Source: CAZEIW01 sp964512305 (GTDB lineage: Bacteria > Pseudomonadota > Gammaproteobacteria > Burkholderiales > Burkholderiaceae_F). Taken from it: DNA of 18,784 nucleotides. The stretch's first letter is position 1, and each line of letters starts with the position of its first letter. Positions 6,073 to 14,900 of this stretch are shown here, piece after piece. Below the pieces are notes generated by a model that saw nothing but the letters and a program-made list of their open reading frames with translations, was not told the origin of the DNA and searched no databases. The DNA is taken from assembly GCA_964512305.1 (NCBI GenBank), contig CAZEIW010000100.1, positions 1-18,784 on the forward strand, given 5' to 3'. Position numbers and translations under genes: made by a program.

Positions 6073-6256
6073 GACGATGCGGCGGGCACGCCAAAGAGCG
6101 GACGTCATCCCCGGGTGCAGTCCGGGGGCCGGCTTACGGATGGCCGGGACAAGCCCGGCCATGACGATGCGGCGGGCACACCAGCGAGCGGACGTCATCC
6201 CCGGGCGCAGGCCGGGGGCCGGCTTACGGATGGCCGGGACAAGCCCGGCCATGACA
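6048..6256. repeat. Three tandem copies of a 90-bp unit with palindromic cores
   Basis: The core GGATGGCCGGGACAAGCC begins at 6048, 6138 and 6228, a spacing of exactly 90 bases. Two complete units are followed by a third core. Each core is the perfect inverted repeat ATGGCCGGG - ACAAG - CCCGGCCAT. Between cores lies near-identical sequence including GATGCGGCGGGCAC and the second palindromic unit GTCATCCCCGGG...CCGGGGGCCGG, with a few base differences. The core is the same element as at 231-260. The array covers the 5' end of the DsbD-N gene and reaches to within 31 bases of the hemL stop. Since 90 is a multiple of three, it does not break the frame on the minus strand. Confidence 0.85.
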
Positions 6257-6286
6257 TGTGCTAGCAGCGGGCGCCGCATCCCGCCC

Positions 6287-7579
6287 TCATCCCAGCGTCG
6301 CGAACACGTCGCGCGCGGTGCGGACGATCTCGGCCACGACGGCCTCGTCGTGCTGCGACGACACGAAACCGGCCTCGTACGCCGACGGCGCCAGATAGAC
6401 GCCGCGCTTGAGCATCGCGTGGAAGAACCGGTTGAACCGCGCCTTGTCGCTCGCCATCACGTCGGCATAGCTGCGCGGCACCGACGGCGCGAAGTACAGG
6501 CCGAACATCGAGCCCACGCTGTCTGCGCAGAAGGCCGCGCCGTGGTCGCGCGCGGCGGATGCCAGGCCATCGGTCAGCGCCCTGGTCTGCCGCGTGAGCC
6601 GCTCGTAGAAGCCGGGAGCCTGGATCAGCTCGAGCGTGGCGCGCCCGCAGGCGACCGCGACCGGGTTGCCCGACAGCGTCCCTGCCTGGTACACGGGCCC
6701 GAGCGGCGCGAGATGCCGCATCACGTCGCGCCGCGCGCCGAACGCGGCCAGCGGCATGCCGCCGCCGATCACCTTGCCGAGCACGGTGATGTCGGGCTCG
6801 ATCCCGTACAGCGACTGCGCGCCGCCGAGCGCCACCCGAAAGCCGGTCATGACCTCGTCGAACACCAGCAGCGCGCCGTGCTGCGTGCACAGCCGGCGCA
6901 TCGTCTGCAGGAACTCGGCGCTGCCGCGCACGAGGTTCATGTTGCCGGCAACCGCCTCGACAATCACGCAGGCGATCTGCGCGCCCGCGCGCGCGAACGC
7001 GTCCTCGAGCTGCTGGCAGTCGTTGTAGGCGAGCACCAGCGTGTGCTGCGTGATCTCGGGCGGGACCCCGGCCGAGCTCGGGTGGCCGAAGGTCAGCGCG
7101 CCGGAGCCGGCCTTGACCAGCAGCCCGTCGGCGTGCCCGTGATAGCAGCCCTCGAACTTGATGCACTTCGGGCGGCCGGTGGCCCCCCGCGCGAGCCGGA
7201 TCGCGCTCATCGTCGCCTCGGTGCCGGAAGAGACCAGCCGCAGCTGCTCGATCGAGGGCAGCAGCCGCACGATCTGCTCGGCGAACTCGACTTCGGCCTC
7301 GGTCGGCGCGCCGAACGACAGGCCGTCGCGCGCCGCCGCGGCCACCGCCTCGAGGACCGACGGGTGCGCGTGCCCGAGGATCATCGGCCCCCAGGAGCCG
7401 ACCAGATCGATGTAGCGAGTGCCCTCCGCGTCCCAGACGTACGGGCCCTGGGCGCGCGCGATGAACGGCGGCGTGCCGCCCACCGAGCCGAAGGCGCGCA
7501 CCGGCGAGTTGACCCCGCCCGGGATGCACCGCTGCGCGCGCTCGAACAGCTGCTGGTTGCGTGGGTTTCCGGAACTCAT
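6287..7579 (-). CDS. hemL: Glutamate-1-semialdehyde 2,1-aminomutase
   Basis: A 430-residue PLP enzyme of class-III aminotransferase fold. It converts glutamate-1-semialdehyde to 5-aminolevulinate, the second step of the C5 route to haem, in the cytoplasm. It is full length and typical. NSPVRAFGSVGGTPPFI is the family N-terminal signature, SSGTEATMSAIRLAR binds the cofactor phosphate, and EGCYHGHAD and VFDEVMTGFR are conserved. Lys269 in TVLGKVIGGG is the PLP-binding lysine. The C-terminal SAYEAGFVSSQH motif is also standard. ATG 7579 is preceded on its strand by a GAGG-like site about 10 bases upstream. It is divergent from rubredoxin and shares the gap 7580-7817. Its stop is 31 bases from the tandem repeat array and about 215 bases from the DsbD-N start on the same strand. 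Confidence 0.97.
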   Translation of the reverse strand: MSSGNPRNQQLFERAQRCIPGGVNSPVRAFGSVGGTPPFIARAQGPYVWDAEGTRYIDLVGSWGPMILGHAHPSVLEAVAAAARDGLSFGAPTEAEVEFAEQIVRLLPSIEQLRLVSSGTEATMSAIRLARGATGRPKCIKFEGCYHGHADGLLVKAGSGALTFGHPSSAGVPPEITQHTLVLAYNDCQQLEDAFARAGAQIACVIVEAVAGNMNLVRGSAEFLQTMRRLCTQHGALLVFDEVMTGFRVALGGAQSLYGIEPDITVLGKVIGGGMPLAAFGARRDVMRHLAPLGPVYQAGTLSGNPVAVACGRATLELIQAPGFYERLTRQTRALTDGLASAARDHGAAFCADSVGSMFGLYFAPSVPRSYADVMASDKARFNRFFHAMLKRGVYLAPSAYEAGFVSSQHDEAVVAEIVRTARDVFATLG

Positions 7580-7742
7580 CGCGACGTCGCCTCAGGCCGG
7601 ATGTCAAGAATCGATGCCCAATTCATGGAAGCCCCATGGAAGTGATGCCGGATCGGTCGAACGGCTGCGGTTTCCACCTAGCCCGGGCTGGGCGTAAAGC
7701 GTTGAAACGAGGCCTAAATCAGCCTCTTTTGTGGGTACAAGC

Positions 7743-7748
7743 TATGAT
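7743..7748 (+). promoter_or_regulatory. Candidate -10 box upstream of rubredoxin
   Basis: TATGAT lies in the AT-richer centre of the divergent hemL/rubredoxin gap, 69 bases before the chosen rubredoxin ATG. The hexamer is good but the bases 17 upstream (CAGCCT) do not resemble a -35, and TTGAAA at 7702-7707 is too far away. It may be an activator-dependent promoter, or not a promoter at all. Confidence 0.35.
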
Positions 7749-7817
7749 CCGCCCCTCTGTATGTTATTCGATGTTGCACGCACCCTCCCTCTGACCGACC
7801 CGGTTCCCGGCCGACCC

Positions 7818-8000
7818 ATGACGACCTCCGTAACCACGCGTACCTGGATGTGCCTCATCTGCGGATGGATCTACGACGAAGCGGCCGGCGTGCCGGAAGA
7901 CGGCATCGCCCCCGGAACGCGCTGGGAGGACGTTCCGCCGAACTGGACGTGTCCGGAGTGCGGAGCGCGCAAGGAAGATTTCGAAATGATCGAGATCTGA
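7818..8000 (+). CDS. Rubredoxin
   Basis: A 60-residue iron-sulfur electron carrier. The two Cys pairs that hold one iron atom are clear: C-L-I-C-G near residue 12 and C-P-E-C-G near residue 45. WIYDEAAGVPEDGIAPGTRW and the acidic end EDFEMIEI between and after them are typical. The size matches the single-domain family. ATG 7818 is chosen because it gives the usual short N-terminus; GTG 7731 would add 29 unsupported residues. No strong ribosome-binding site is visible. It sits 154 bases upstream of pilG on the same strand. I recall a rubredoxin gene next to hemL and pilG in several betaproteobacteria, so the order looks conserved, but its redox partner is not encoded here. Confidence 0.92.
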   Translation: MTTSVTTRTWMCLICGWIYDEAAGVPEDGIAPGTRWEDVPPNWTCPECGARKEDFEMIEI

Positions 8001-8043
8001 CGTGACCGCGTGAGGTCTCTAGCGTATAGCGTTAGTGTGTGAT

Positions 8044-8049
8044 TACAAT
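8044..8049 (+). promoter_or_regulatory. Candidate -10 box of the pil chemosensory cluster
   Basis: TACAAT (five of six consensus positions) lies 106 bases before the pilG ATG, in an AT-rich patch (TGATTACAATCAATAG). The -35 position (AGCGTA around 8021) is poor. A transcript from here would have a leader of about 100 bases carrying the hairpin at 8109-8128. Confidence 0.4.
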
Positions 8050-8108
8050 CAATAGAAGACAAGCCGAATACAGATCTTGTACGGGAGCTTGCGCCAAACG
8101 CGGGCAGC

Positions 8109-8128
8109 CCGGGTCCTGTTCGACCCGG
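8109..8128 (+). promoter_or_regulatory. Hairpin in the pilG leader
   Basis: CCGGGTC (8109-8115) pairs perfectly with GACCCGG (8122-8128) around the loop CTGTTC, ending 16 bases before the GGAGG ribosome-binding site at 8144-8148. It does not cover that site. It could stabilise the 5' end of the message or attenuate read-through from rubredoxin; the sequence alone does not decide. Confidence 0.4.
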
Positions 8129-8154
8129 TCCAGGTCAGGGTCTGGAGGTTAGCC

Positions 8155-8550
8155 ATGTCGGCGCAAAACTTCGGCGATATTCGCGGCAAGAAGGTGATGG
8201 TGATCGACGATTCGAACACGATCCGTCGCAGCGCGGAAATCTTCCTCGCGCAGGCGGGGTGCCAGGTGATCCTGGCGCAGGACGGGTTCGAAGCGCTCGC
8301 CAAGATCCACGATCATCAGCCCAACATCATCTTCTGCGACATTCTCATGCCGCGCCTCGACGGCTACCAGACCTGCGCGCTGATCAAGCGCAGTCCCCGT
8401 TTCAATCGCACGCCGGTCGTGATGCTGTCGTCCAAGGACGGCCTGTTCGACCGCGCGCGCGGGCGCATGGTCGGGTCGAGTGAGTATTTGACCAAGCCGT
8501 TCACCAAAGATAGTCTCCTGACGGCTGTTCGCCAGTACTCGCTCAACTAA
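8155..8550 (+). CDS. pilG: Type IV pilus response regulator PilG
   Basis: A 131-residue single-domain receiver (CheY-like) with no output domain. The acidic pocket is Asp18-Asp19, the phosphorylation site Asp62 (IIFCDILMPRLDG), the switch residue Ser92 in MLSSKD and the invariant Lys114 in TKPF. SSKDGLFDRARGRMVGSSEYLTKPF is the PilG-type ending. In Pseudomonas PilG promotes pilus extension and cAMP signalling after phosphorylation by ChpA. ATG 8155 is fixed by a strong GGAGG at 8144-8148, six bases upstream; a longer frame from 8077 reads through the leader and is not needed. It is the first gene of the cluster, 64 bases before pilH. Confidence 0.92.
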   Translation: MSAQNFGDIRGKKVMVIDDSNTIRRSAEIFLAQAGCQVILAQDGFEALAKIHDHQPNIIFCDILMPRLDGYQTCALIKRSPRFNRTPVVMLSSKDGLFDRARGRMVGSSEYLTKPFTKDSLLTAVRQYSLN

Positions 8551-8614
8551 GGGTTTGGAGCGGGCCGACCCCGGCCGCTTCAATGGAATTGTCGGAATGT
8601 CGGAGAGATCGCGC

Positions 8615-8980
8615 ATGCCGATCAAGAAGATCCTGGTCGTCGACGATTCGCCGACCGAGCGCTATTTCCTCAACGAGATGCTGATCAAGCACGGCTTCCT
8701 GGTCTCGACCGCGGAGAACGCGGAAGAAGCGATGATCAAGCTGCAAACGCAGCTGCCGGACCTGATCCTGATGGACATCGTGATGCCTGGCCTGAACGGC
8801 TTCCAGTTCACGCGCCAGCTGTCCAAGGACCCCGTGACGCAGAACATCCCGGTGATCATGTGCACCAGCAAGAGCCAGCAGACCGACCGGATCTGGGGGT
8901 TGCGGCAGGGCGCGCGCGACTACCTGACCAAACCGATCAGGGCCGAGGATCTGCTGGAAAAGATCGCGGCCCTGGGCTGA
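8615..8980 (+). CDS. pilH: Type IV pilus response regulator PilH
   Basis: A 121-residue single-domain receiver. Asp10-Asp11 form the acidic pocket, Asp54 (LILMDIVMPGLNG) is the phosphorylation site, Thr84 (MCTSK) the switch residue and Lys106 (LTKPI) the conserved lysine. The start MPIKKILVVDDSPTE is characteristic of PilH. In the Pil-Chp system PilH acts with PilG as the second phosphate acceptor, linked to retraction or acting as a phosphate sink. ATG 8615 has GGAGAG at 8602-8607 as ribosome-binding site; ATG 8597 in the same frame is possible but less typical. It lies between pilG and pilI with gaps of 64 and 66 bases. Confidence 0.92.
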   Translation: MPIKKILVVDDSPTERYFLNEMLIKHGFLVSTAENAEEAMIKLQTQLPDLILMDIVMPGLNGFQFTRQLSKDPVTQNIPVIMCTSKSQQTDRIWGLRQGARDYLTKPIRAEDLLEKIAALG

Positions 8981-9046
8981 GCTGGATGGCACCCCCCCTC
9001 TTATCCTTTCATCATTGACTGGGGCAGCGGGAGGAGTAGTCCAGCA

Positions 9047-9571
9047 ATGCCACACCGAAATCCAGGCCGCCTGCGCGAGTTCTCGACGCAGCTGGCGGCA
9101 AGGCTCAAGGCGGCGCCGAACCTGCCGGCGGAGCCCGCGCGGCTGGCCGTGCGCCTCGGCGACACCGGCTTCCTGCTCGACATGAGCGAAGCGGGCGAGA
9201 TCGTCGCCGCGCCGGAGGTCACTCCCGTGCCCTGGACCAAGCCCTGGTTCCATGGCATGGCCAACGTGCGCGGCCGCCTGATGGGCGTGTTCGACCTGCT
9301 GGAGCTGTCGGGGCGGGCGCCGCTGCTTCCCGAGCAGGCGCTGCAGATGGTGGTCTTCAACGACAAGCTGAAGATCAACGCGGGCTTCCTGATCACGCGG
9401 GCGTTCGGGCTTCGCAACCTGAAGGATCTCGAACCGCTCGGGGCGGCCGCGGGCGGCGGCACGCGTGCCTGGGAGACCCGTCGCTATCGCGACCTGGACG
9501 GGTCGTCACTGATCGAACTCGATCTGCACGGGCTGGTCGCGCTCGAGGAATTCGCGACCATCGGCGCCTAG
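9047..9571 (+). CDS. pilI: CheW-like coupling protein PilI
   Basis: A 174-residue cytoplasmic CheW-domain protein that would couple the receptor PilJ to the kinase ChpA. The CheW fold is seen from about residue 33 (ARLAVRLGDTGFLLDM) through the conserved VPWTKPWFHGMANVRGRLMGVFDLLEL block at residues 60-86 (a PilI-style variant of the CheW receptor-binding loop) to the C-terminal DLHGLVALEEF. A short basic stretch of about 30 residues precedes it. ATG 9047 follows GGGAGGAG at 9029-9036. Its position, with pilH before and pilJ after, is the standard one. Confidence 0.9.
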   Translation: MPHRNPGRLREFSTQLAARLKAAPNLPAEPARLAVRLGDTGFLLDMSEAGEIVAAPEVTPVPWTKPWFHGMANVRGRLMGVFDLLELSGRAPLLPEQALQMVVFNDKLKINAGFLITRAFGLRNLKDLEPLGAAAGGGTRAWETRRYRDLDGSSLIELDLHGLVALEEFATIGA

Positions 9572-9653
9572 AAAAGGCGCGCGCAGCGGAAAGGGGCGCC
9601 ACGGCAGTCCCGATCCGCCAAGACGAACAGATCAAAACTGGGTAGGTGGAAAC

Positions 9654-11918
9654 ATGGCACTCGACCTTGGCATCTCGAAGGGCAAGGGGGCGGCGAAGCG
9701 GTCGAAGGGACCGGCGACGGTCAATTCGACGTTCGGTCCCACGTTGATGGAGCCCGTGGAGCTCGAACAGGGCGTCGCGCCGGCCGCGCCGCGCACGCGA
9801 CGGATCGAGCGCCCGACCGGCGGCTTCGCGACGCACCTGTACGAGCGCTGGCTGGCAGCGCCGCTGCCGGTGATCGGGAGCCGCCCGATCCAGCAGCAGG
9901 TGCAGGTGCTGGCGACCATGGTGCTGGTGTTCTTCCTGTTCACGGTGATCGTGGTCGCGTTCGACGCCCGGACCGCGAGCTCCGGCGCCAAGCAGATCGC
10001 GATCGTGGGCGAGATGCTGATGCACACGCAGCGGCTGGCGAAGGCGGCGCCGAACGCGGTGCAGGGCGTGTCGAGCGCCTTCGACGAGCTGGTGGACAGC
10101 CGCGACCAGATCGACCTGGACCTCGACGCGCTGATCAACGGCGACTCGGCGCGCGGCCTCTCGGCGTCGAGCCTCGAGATCCAGGACCCGCTGCACAAGC
10201 TGCAGGACCGCTGGAAGTCGACCGAGGCCGCGGCGTCGGTCATCATCGCGCAGCGCAAGACGCTGAGCGCGTTCGGCGACATCGTGCGCAAGATCAACGA
10301 TGCCACGCCGCGGCTGCTCGAGCTCACCGAGGGAATCGCCGCCGACAAGCTGCGCCAGGGAGCGCCCGGGCGCGAGATCGCCGCCGCCGGTCAGCTGGTG
10401 ACCCTGACCCAGCGCATCGGCAAGAGCGCCAATTCGATGATCATCGGCGACCGCGGCAACGCCGAGGTCGCGCTGATCCTGGGACGCGACGTCAATGCCT
10501 TCCGCGACCTCGCCCAGGCGCTGCTCTCGGGCAGCGAGGCGCAGCGCCTCGGGGCGACGACCGAAGCCGACACGCGCGCCAGGCTGCAGGAGCTGCTGAA
10601 GATCTACAAGGAGTTCCAGACGTCGATCGGCGACGCGCTGGCCACGCTGCAGAACGTGGTCGAGGCGAAGAACGCCGAGCGCGCGATCGTCTCCGACTCC
10701 GAGCCGCTGCGCCGGATGGTGTCCGACGTGGGCGCGCTGTTCACCGCCGAGCAGCGCGGGCGGGCGCTCGACTTCTGGCTGATGGCGCTGTTCGCGATCG
10801 GCGCCCTGGCGGCCGCGCTCGGCGTCGCCAAGGTGCTGCTCGAGGACTCGCGCGGCCGCGCCGCGGAAGCCGAGCAGGGCCGCAGCGAAGCGCAGCGGCT
10901 CGAGGACCAGGCCAAGCGGCGCAACGAGCAGAACCAGGCCGCCATCTTGCGCCTGATGAACGAGCTGCAGGAGGTCGCCGACGGCAACCTCACCGTGCAG
11001 GCGACCGTGACCGAGGACATCACGGGCGCGATCGCCGACTCGGTGAATTACACGGTCGAGGAGCTGCGAGGGCTGGTGGGCCGCATCAACAGCACGGCCG
11101 AGCAGGTCAACACGGCGTCGAGCCAGGCGCGCGACATCGCGACCCGGCTGCTGACCGCGTCCGAGGCGCAGAGCCGCGAGATCCGGGGCACCGGCGAGAA
11201 AGTGCTGCAGATGGCGACCCAGATCAACGAGGTCTCCAACAGCGCGGGCGAGTCGGCCAAGGTGGCGCGCGCGTCGCTCGAGGCCGCCGAACGGGGCCAG
11301 CGCGCGGTGTACAACCAGATCGCCGGCATGAACGAGATCCGCGAGCAGATCCAGGAGACTTCCAAGCGCATCAAGCGCCTGGGCGAATCGTCGCAGGAGA
11401 TCGGCGAGATCGTGGAGCTGATCACCGACATCACGGAACAGACCAACGTGCTGGCCCTGAACGCTGCGATCCAGGCCGCGTCGGCCGGCGAGGCGGGGCG
11501 CGGGTTCTCGGTGGTGGCCGAGGAAGTGCAGCGGCTGGCCGACCGCTCGGCCGAAGCCGCGAAGCAGATCGGCGCGCTGGTGCGGACGATTCAGACCGAC
11601 ACCCAGGACGCGGTCGGAGCCATGGAGAAGAGCACGCAGGGCGTGGTCGAGGGAACGAAGCTCTCCGACGCCGCCGGCACCGCGCTGGCGGACATCGGGC
11701 GCGTCTCGCGCCAGCTCGCCGAGCTGATCGAGCGCATCGCGTCGAACACTTCCGAGCAGGCCGAATCGGCGGGCGGTGTCGCGCTGTCGATCGAGCGCAT
11801 CCTGTCGGTGACCGAGCAGACCTCGCAGGGCACGCGCCAGGCGGCGCAGTCGATCGGCCAGCTCGCGACGCTGGCGCGCGAGCTCAAGGCCTCGGTCGCG
11901 CGGTTCCGGGTGGCCTAG
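9654..11918 (+). CDS. pilJ: Type IV pilus methyl-accepting chemoreceptor PilJ
   Basis: A 754-residue inner-membrane receptor. Residues 1-80 are a long cytoplasmic N-terminus. The first membrane helix is about 83-104 (VQVLATMVLVFFLFTVIVVAF), the periplasmic sensor about 105-372, and the second helix about 373-395. The sensor contains TQRLAK and TQRIGKSAN, the paired repeat signature of the PilJ-type sensor domain. A HAMP-like region (MNELQEVADGNLTVQA) follows at about 435-480. The cytoplasmic coiled coil has its hairpin tip at about 595-630, with EQTNVLALNAAIQAASAGEA and GRGFSVVAEEVQRLADRS. In Pseudomonas PilJ senses pilus-related signals or surface contact. ATG 9654 follows GGTAGGTGG a few bases upstream. 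The extended N-terminus is longer than I expect for PilJ. It ends 10 bases before chpA. Confidence 0.93.
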   Translation: MALDLGISKGKGAAKRSKGPATVNSTFGPTLMEPVELEQGVAPAAPRTRRIERPTGGFATHLYERWLAAPLPVIGSRPIQQQVQVLATMVLVFFLFTVIVVAFDARTASSGAKQIAIVGEMLMHTQRLAKAAPNAVQGVSSAFDELVDSRDQIDLDLDALINGDSARGLSASSLEIQDPLHKLQDRWKSTEAAASVIIAQRKTLSAFGDIVRKINDATPRLLELTEGIAADKLRQGAPGREIAAAGQLVTLTQRIGKSANSMIIGDRGNAEVALILGRDVNAFRDLAQALLSGSEAQRLGATTEADTRARLQELLKIYKEFQTSIGDALATLQNVVEAKNAERAIVSDSEPLRRMVSDVGALFTAEQRGRALDFWLMALFAIGALAAALGVAKVLLEDSRGRAAEAEQGRSEAQRLEDQAKRRNEQNQAAILRLMNELQEVADGNLTVQATVTEDITGAIADSVNYTVEELRGLVGRINSTAEQVNTASSQARDIATRLLTASEAQSREIRGTGEKVLQMATQINEVSNSAGESAKVARASLEAAERGQRAVYNQIAGMNEIREQIQETSKRIKRLGESSQEIGEIVELITDITEQTNVLALNAAIQAASAGEAGRGFSVVAEEVQRLADRSAEAAKQIGALVRTIQTDTQDAVGAMEKSTQGVVEGTKLSDAAGTALADIGRVSRQLAELIERIASNTSEQAESAGGVALSIERILSVTEQTSQGTRQAAQSIGQLATLARELKASVARFRVA

Positions 11919-11928
11919 GAACGGACCG

Positions 11929-14900
11929 ATGACCGAATCACACGATCCGAACCAGCTGGTCGGCGCGGCGCAGGACATCGCGCCGCTGGCGTGGGTGATC
12001 GACGAGATAAGGACGTCGCTCACCGAAGCCACATCCTCGGTCAAGACCTTCCTCGGCAACAAGCAGGATCTCGACAGCCTGCGCTCCGCGCGCAACCACG
12101 TCCACCAGACCAACGGCGCGCTGCAGCTGCTGGATCTGCGCGGGGTCGCCCTGCTCACCGACGCGGTGGAGCAGTTGCTGCGGCGCTGGGAATCGGAACC
12201 CCGGGAGTGCCTGCCGGCCGCGGTGCGCGCGGTCGAATCGTCGCTGTCGGCGGTGCGCGCCTACCTCGAGGGGCTGCTGTCCGGACGCCCGAACCAGCCG
12301 ATCCGCCTGTATCCGTACTACCGCGAGATCCTGATCCTGAACCGGGCCGCCCGCGTGCACCCGGCCGACCTCGTCTACCCCGACCTCAGCCGCAGGCCCG
12401 CTTTCCATCAGATCGAGGCCCGCCAGCTCACGTCGGACCAGCTGCGCATCCGGCGCGTCCTGTACGAGCAGGGCCTGCTTGGCTTCCTGCGCAATGCCGA
12501 GGACCCGCGGGCGCGGCGCCAGATCCGCGACGCGCTCGCCGAGCTGGAGCACATGCCGCAGCGCGGGCTGGCGCGCAGCTTCTGGTGGGTGATCCACGGG
12601 CTGCTCGACGCCCTCGATGCGGGCCAGGTCCCGGTGGATGTCGACCTCAAGCGCCTGCTGGCGCGCCTGAACCTGCAGCTGCGGCGGCTGATCGACGGCG
12701 GCACTCTGGTGGCAGAGCGCCTGATGGTCGATGCGCTCTACTACGTCGGGCGCGCCGGCGAGAAGGTCGCGCGCGTCGGCGAGATCAAGCGCCTGTACGG
12801 CCTCGAAGCCCTGATCCCGCCGGATTTCGAGCGCGCGACGCTGACCGCGGTCGACGTCGAGGCGCTGCGCTCGCTGAAGGAGGCGCTGGCGCAGGCGAAG
12901 CTGTTGTGGGGCCACGTGGTGGCCAGCAGCCACCCCGACCCGGCGCGCTTCCACCAGGAGATCGACTCCGCGCACACCGCGGCGCTGCGGCTTGGCGCCG
13001 GCGCCCTGGCGCAGGTGCTCGAACGCGTGGGCTCGGTTTCGGCGGGCTTCGCCGGCAAGGGCGCCGCGGTCCGCGAAGGCCTCGGCCTCGAAATCGCCTC
13101 CGCGCTGCTGTTCGCCGAGATCGGCTGCGACGAGCTGCCGCAGCTCGACCCCGAATACGAGGACCGCGCGAAGGCGGTCGCGGAACGGATCGACCGCGCC
13201 GCCAAGGGGCTGGTCCTGCCCGAGGGCGTGCCCTGGATGACCGATCTCGCGCGGCGCGCCCAGGACCGGCTGTCGATGGGCACGGTCGTGGCCGAGACCC
13301 AGACCACGCTGCGCGAGATCGAGCAGCGGCTGGACCGCTTCTTCCGCAACCCCGCGCAGCGCCACGAGCTGGCCACCGTGGGGCCGATGTTCGACCAGGT
13401 CTGCGGCGTGCTGTCGATCCTCGGCTACGACGACCCGGTCACCGCGCTGCGCAACGTGCAGCGGTCGGTCACGCTGTTCGTCGACCCCGCGACGCCGGCG
13501 CACCCGGAGGAGTTCGCGCGCATCGCGCAGAACCTGGGCGCGATCGGCTTCTTCGTCGAGACGCTGGCGCAGGACGCCGAGCGGCCGCGCGGGATGTTCC
13601 GGTACGACCCGGTCAGCGGGGTGTTCACCGCCGACCTCGCGCTGGCGCCGGCGGCCGCCGGGGGCGCCGAGGCGGAGGCGACGCCCGCGCGCGCGGCCGC
13701 GGACAGGCACCAGCGCCACGAGAACCTCGAGCTGTCGACGCAGAAGCACCTGGAGGTCGCGTACGAGCAGGCGCAGCGGCTGGCCGCGGAGCCGGGCGAC
13801 TTCGAAGCGCTGCACGAGCTCGCGGCGACACTGGACCAGTTGAGCAACGACGCCGACCTGCTCGACGATGCGGCGCTGAAGACCAAGGTCACGGTGTCGG
13901 CGCGCCTGCTCGCGAGCGTCAAGCAGCATGCGGACCGCGACGCGGCGGCCGAGCTGCTGGAGCGGCTTGCGCCGGTGAGCGCGCCGGCGCCCGCGCCGAC
14001 CGCGCCGATGCCGGCAACGCAGGCCGCGGCGGCGAGCGAGCTGCGCGAGATCTTCGTCGAAGAGGCCAACGAGGTGCTCGACTCGATCGGGCACCAGCTC
14101 GCGCGGCTGCGCGCGGCGCGCGACGACTCCGCGGCGCTGACAATGGCGCGGCGCGCGTTCCATACGCTGAAGGGCTCGGGCCGCATGGTGGGGCTGAAGC
14201 CTTTCGGCGACACGGCGTGGGCGGTCGAGCAGTGCTTCAACCTGCTGCTGGCGCAGGAACGGCCGGCCAGCGAGGACCTGCTCGAGCTGGCCGCGTATAC
14301 GGCGCAGCAGATGCGCGGCTGGATCGAGCACCTGCGCGACGACCCGTCGGCGCAGATCGACATCGGCCCGCTGGTGCACGCGGCGCAGGTGGTGCGCGAG
14401 GGCGGCGCATTCTCGCTCGAGGCGGACGCAGCGCACGCGCGACCTCCGAGCGCAAGGCCGGCCCGCCCAAACCCTGACGGCGGCCCGGACCTAGCCTCGT
14501 CCCGGCCGCCGGCGTCAGTTCCCTCGTGGGCAGAAACGGAGCCCGCTGAAAGCGGGCCGGAAGGCGCGCTCGAGGCTGCGCCGGCGGAGCCTGCCGCCGA
14601 TACGTTCGCTGACGAAAGCGCCGCTCACGCCGAGTCCGTTGCCGACAGCGCCGCCGACACCGCCGCCGACACCGCCGCCGGCGTCGACGCCGGCGCCGCG
14701 CCGGCCGTGCCCGTCAAGCGGCCGGAGGAAGCCGAACCGGAACCGCAGTTCAGCGCGATCGGCCCGGCGCTCAACGTCTTCCCGCTGGACGTGGAGCGGG
14801 CCGCGCGCCGCGCGGACGTCGACGAGGCTGAGGCGCCCGTCGAGCCGGCGGCCGTGCTCGAGTTCACGGCCGAGAGCGCGAACGACTCCGAAACCGGCGC

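Noticed and set aside
6048..6256. Three regularly spaced 29-base cores resembling a tiny CRISPR array
   Set aside because: The 61-base segments between the cores are nearly identical to each other, so they are part of a 90-bp tandem repeat and not spacers. The core also occurs singly at 231-260.
7602..7607. Perfect TTGACA on the minus strand upstream of hemL
   Set aside because: A -10 box at normal spacing would fall at the hemL start codon and the bases there do not match one.
5948..7645. A 565-codon forward frame over the repeat array and hemL
   Set aside because: It begins inside the DsbD-N gene, reads through the palindromic repeats (MAGTSPAMT) and continues antisense to hemL.
9393..12158. 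A 921-codon minus-strand frame across pilI, pilJ and chpA
   Set aside because: It is antisense to three well-recognised genes and rich in Arg, Leu, His and Asp, typical of frames opposite high-GC coding DNA.
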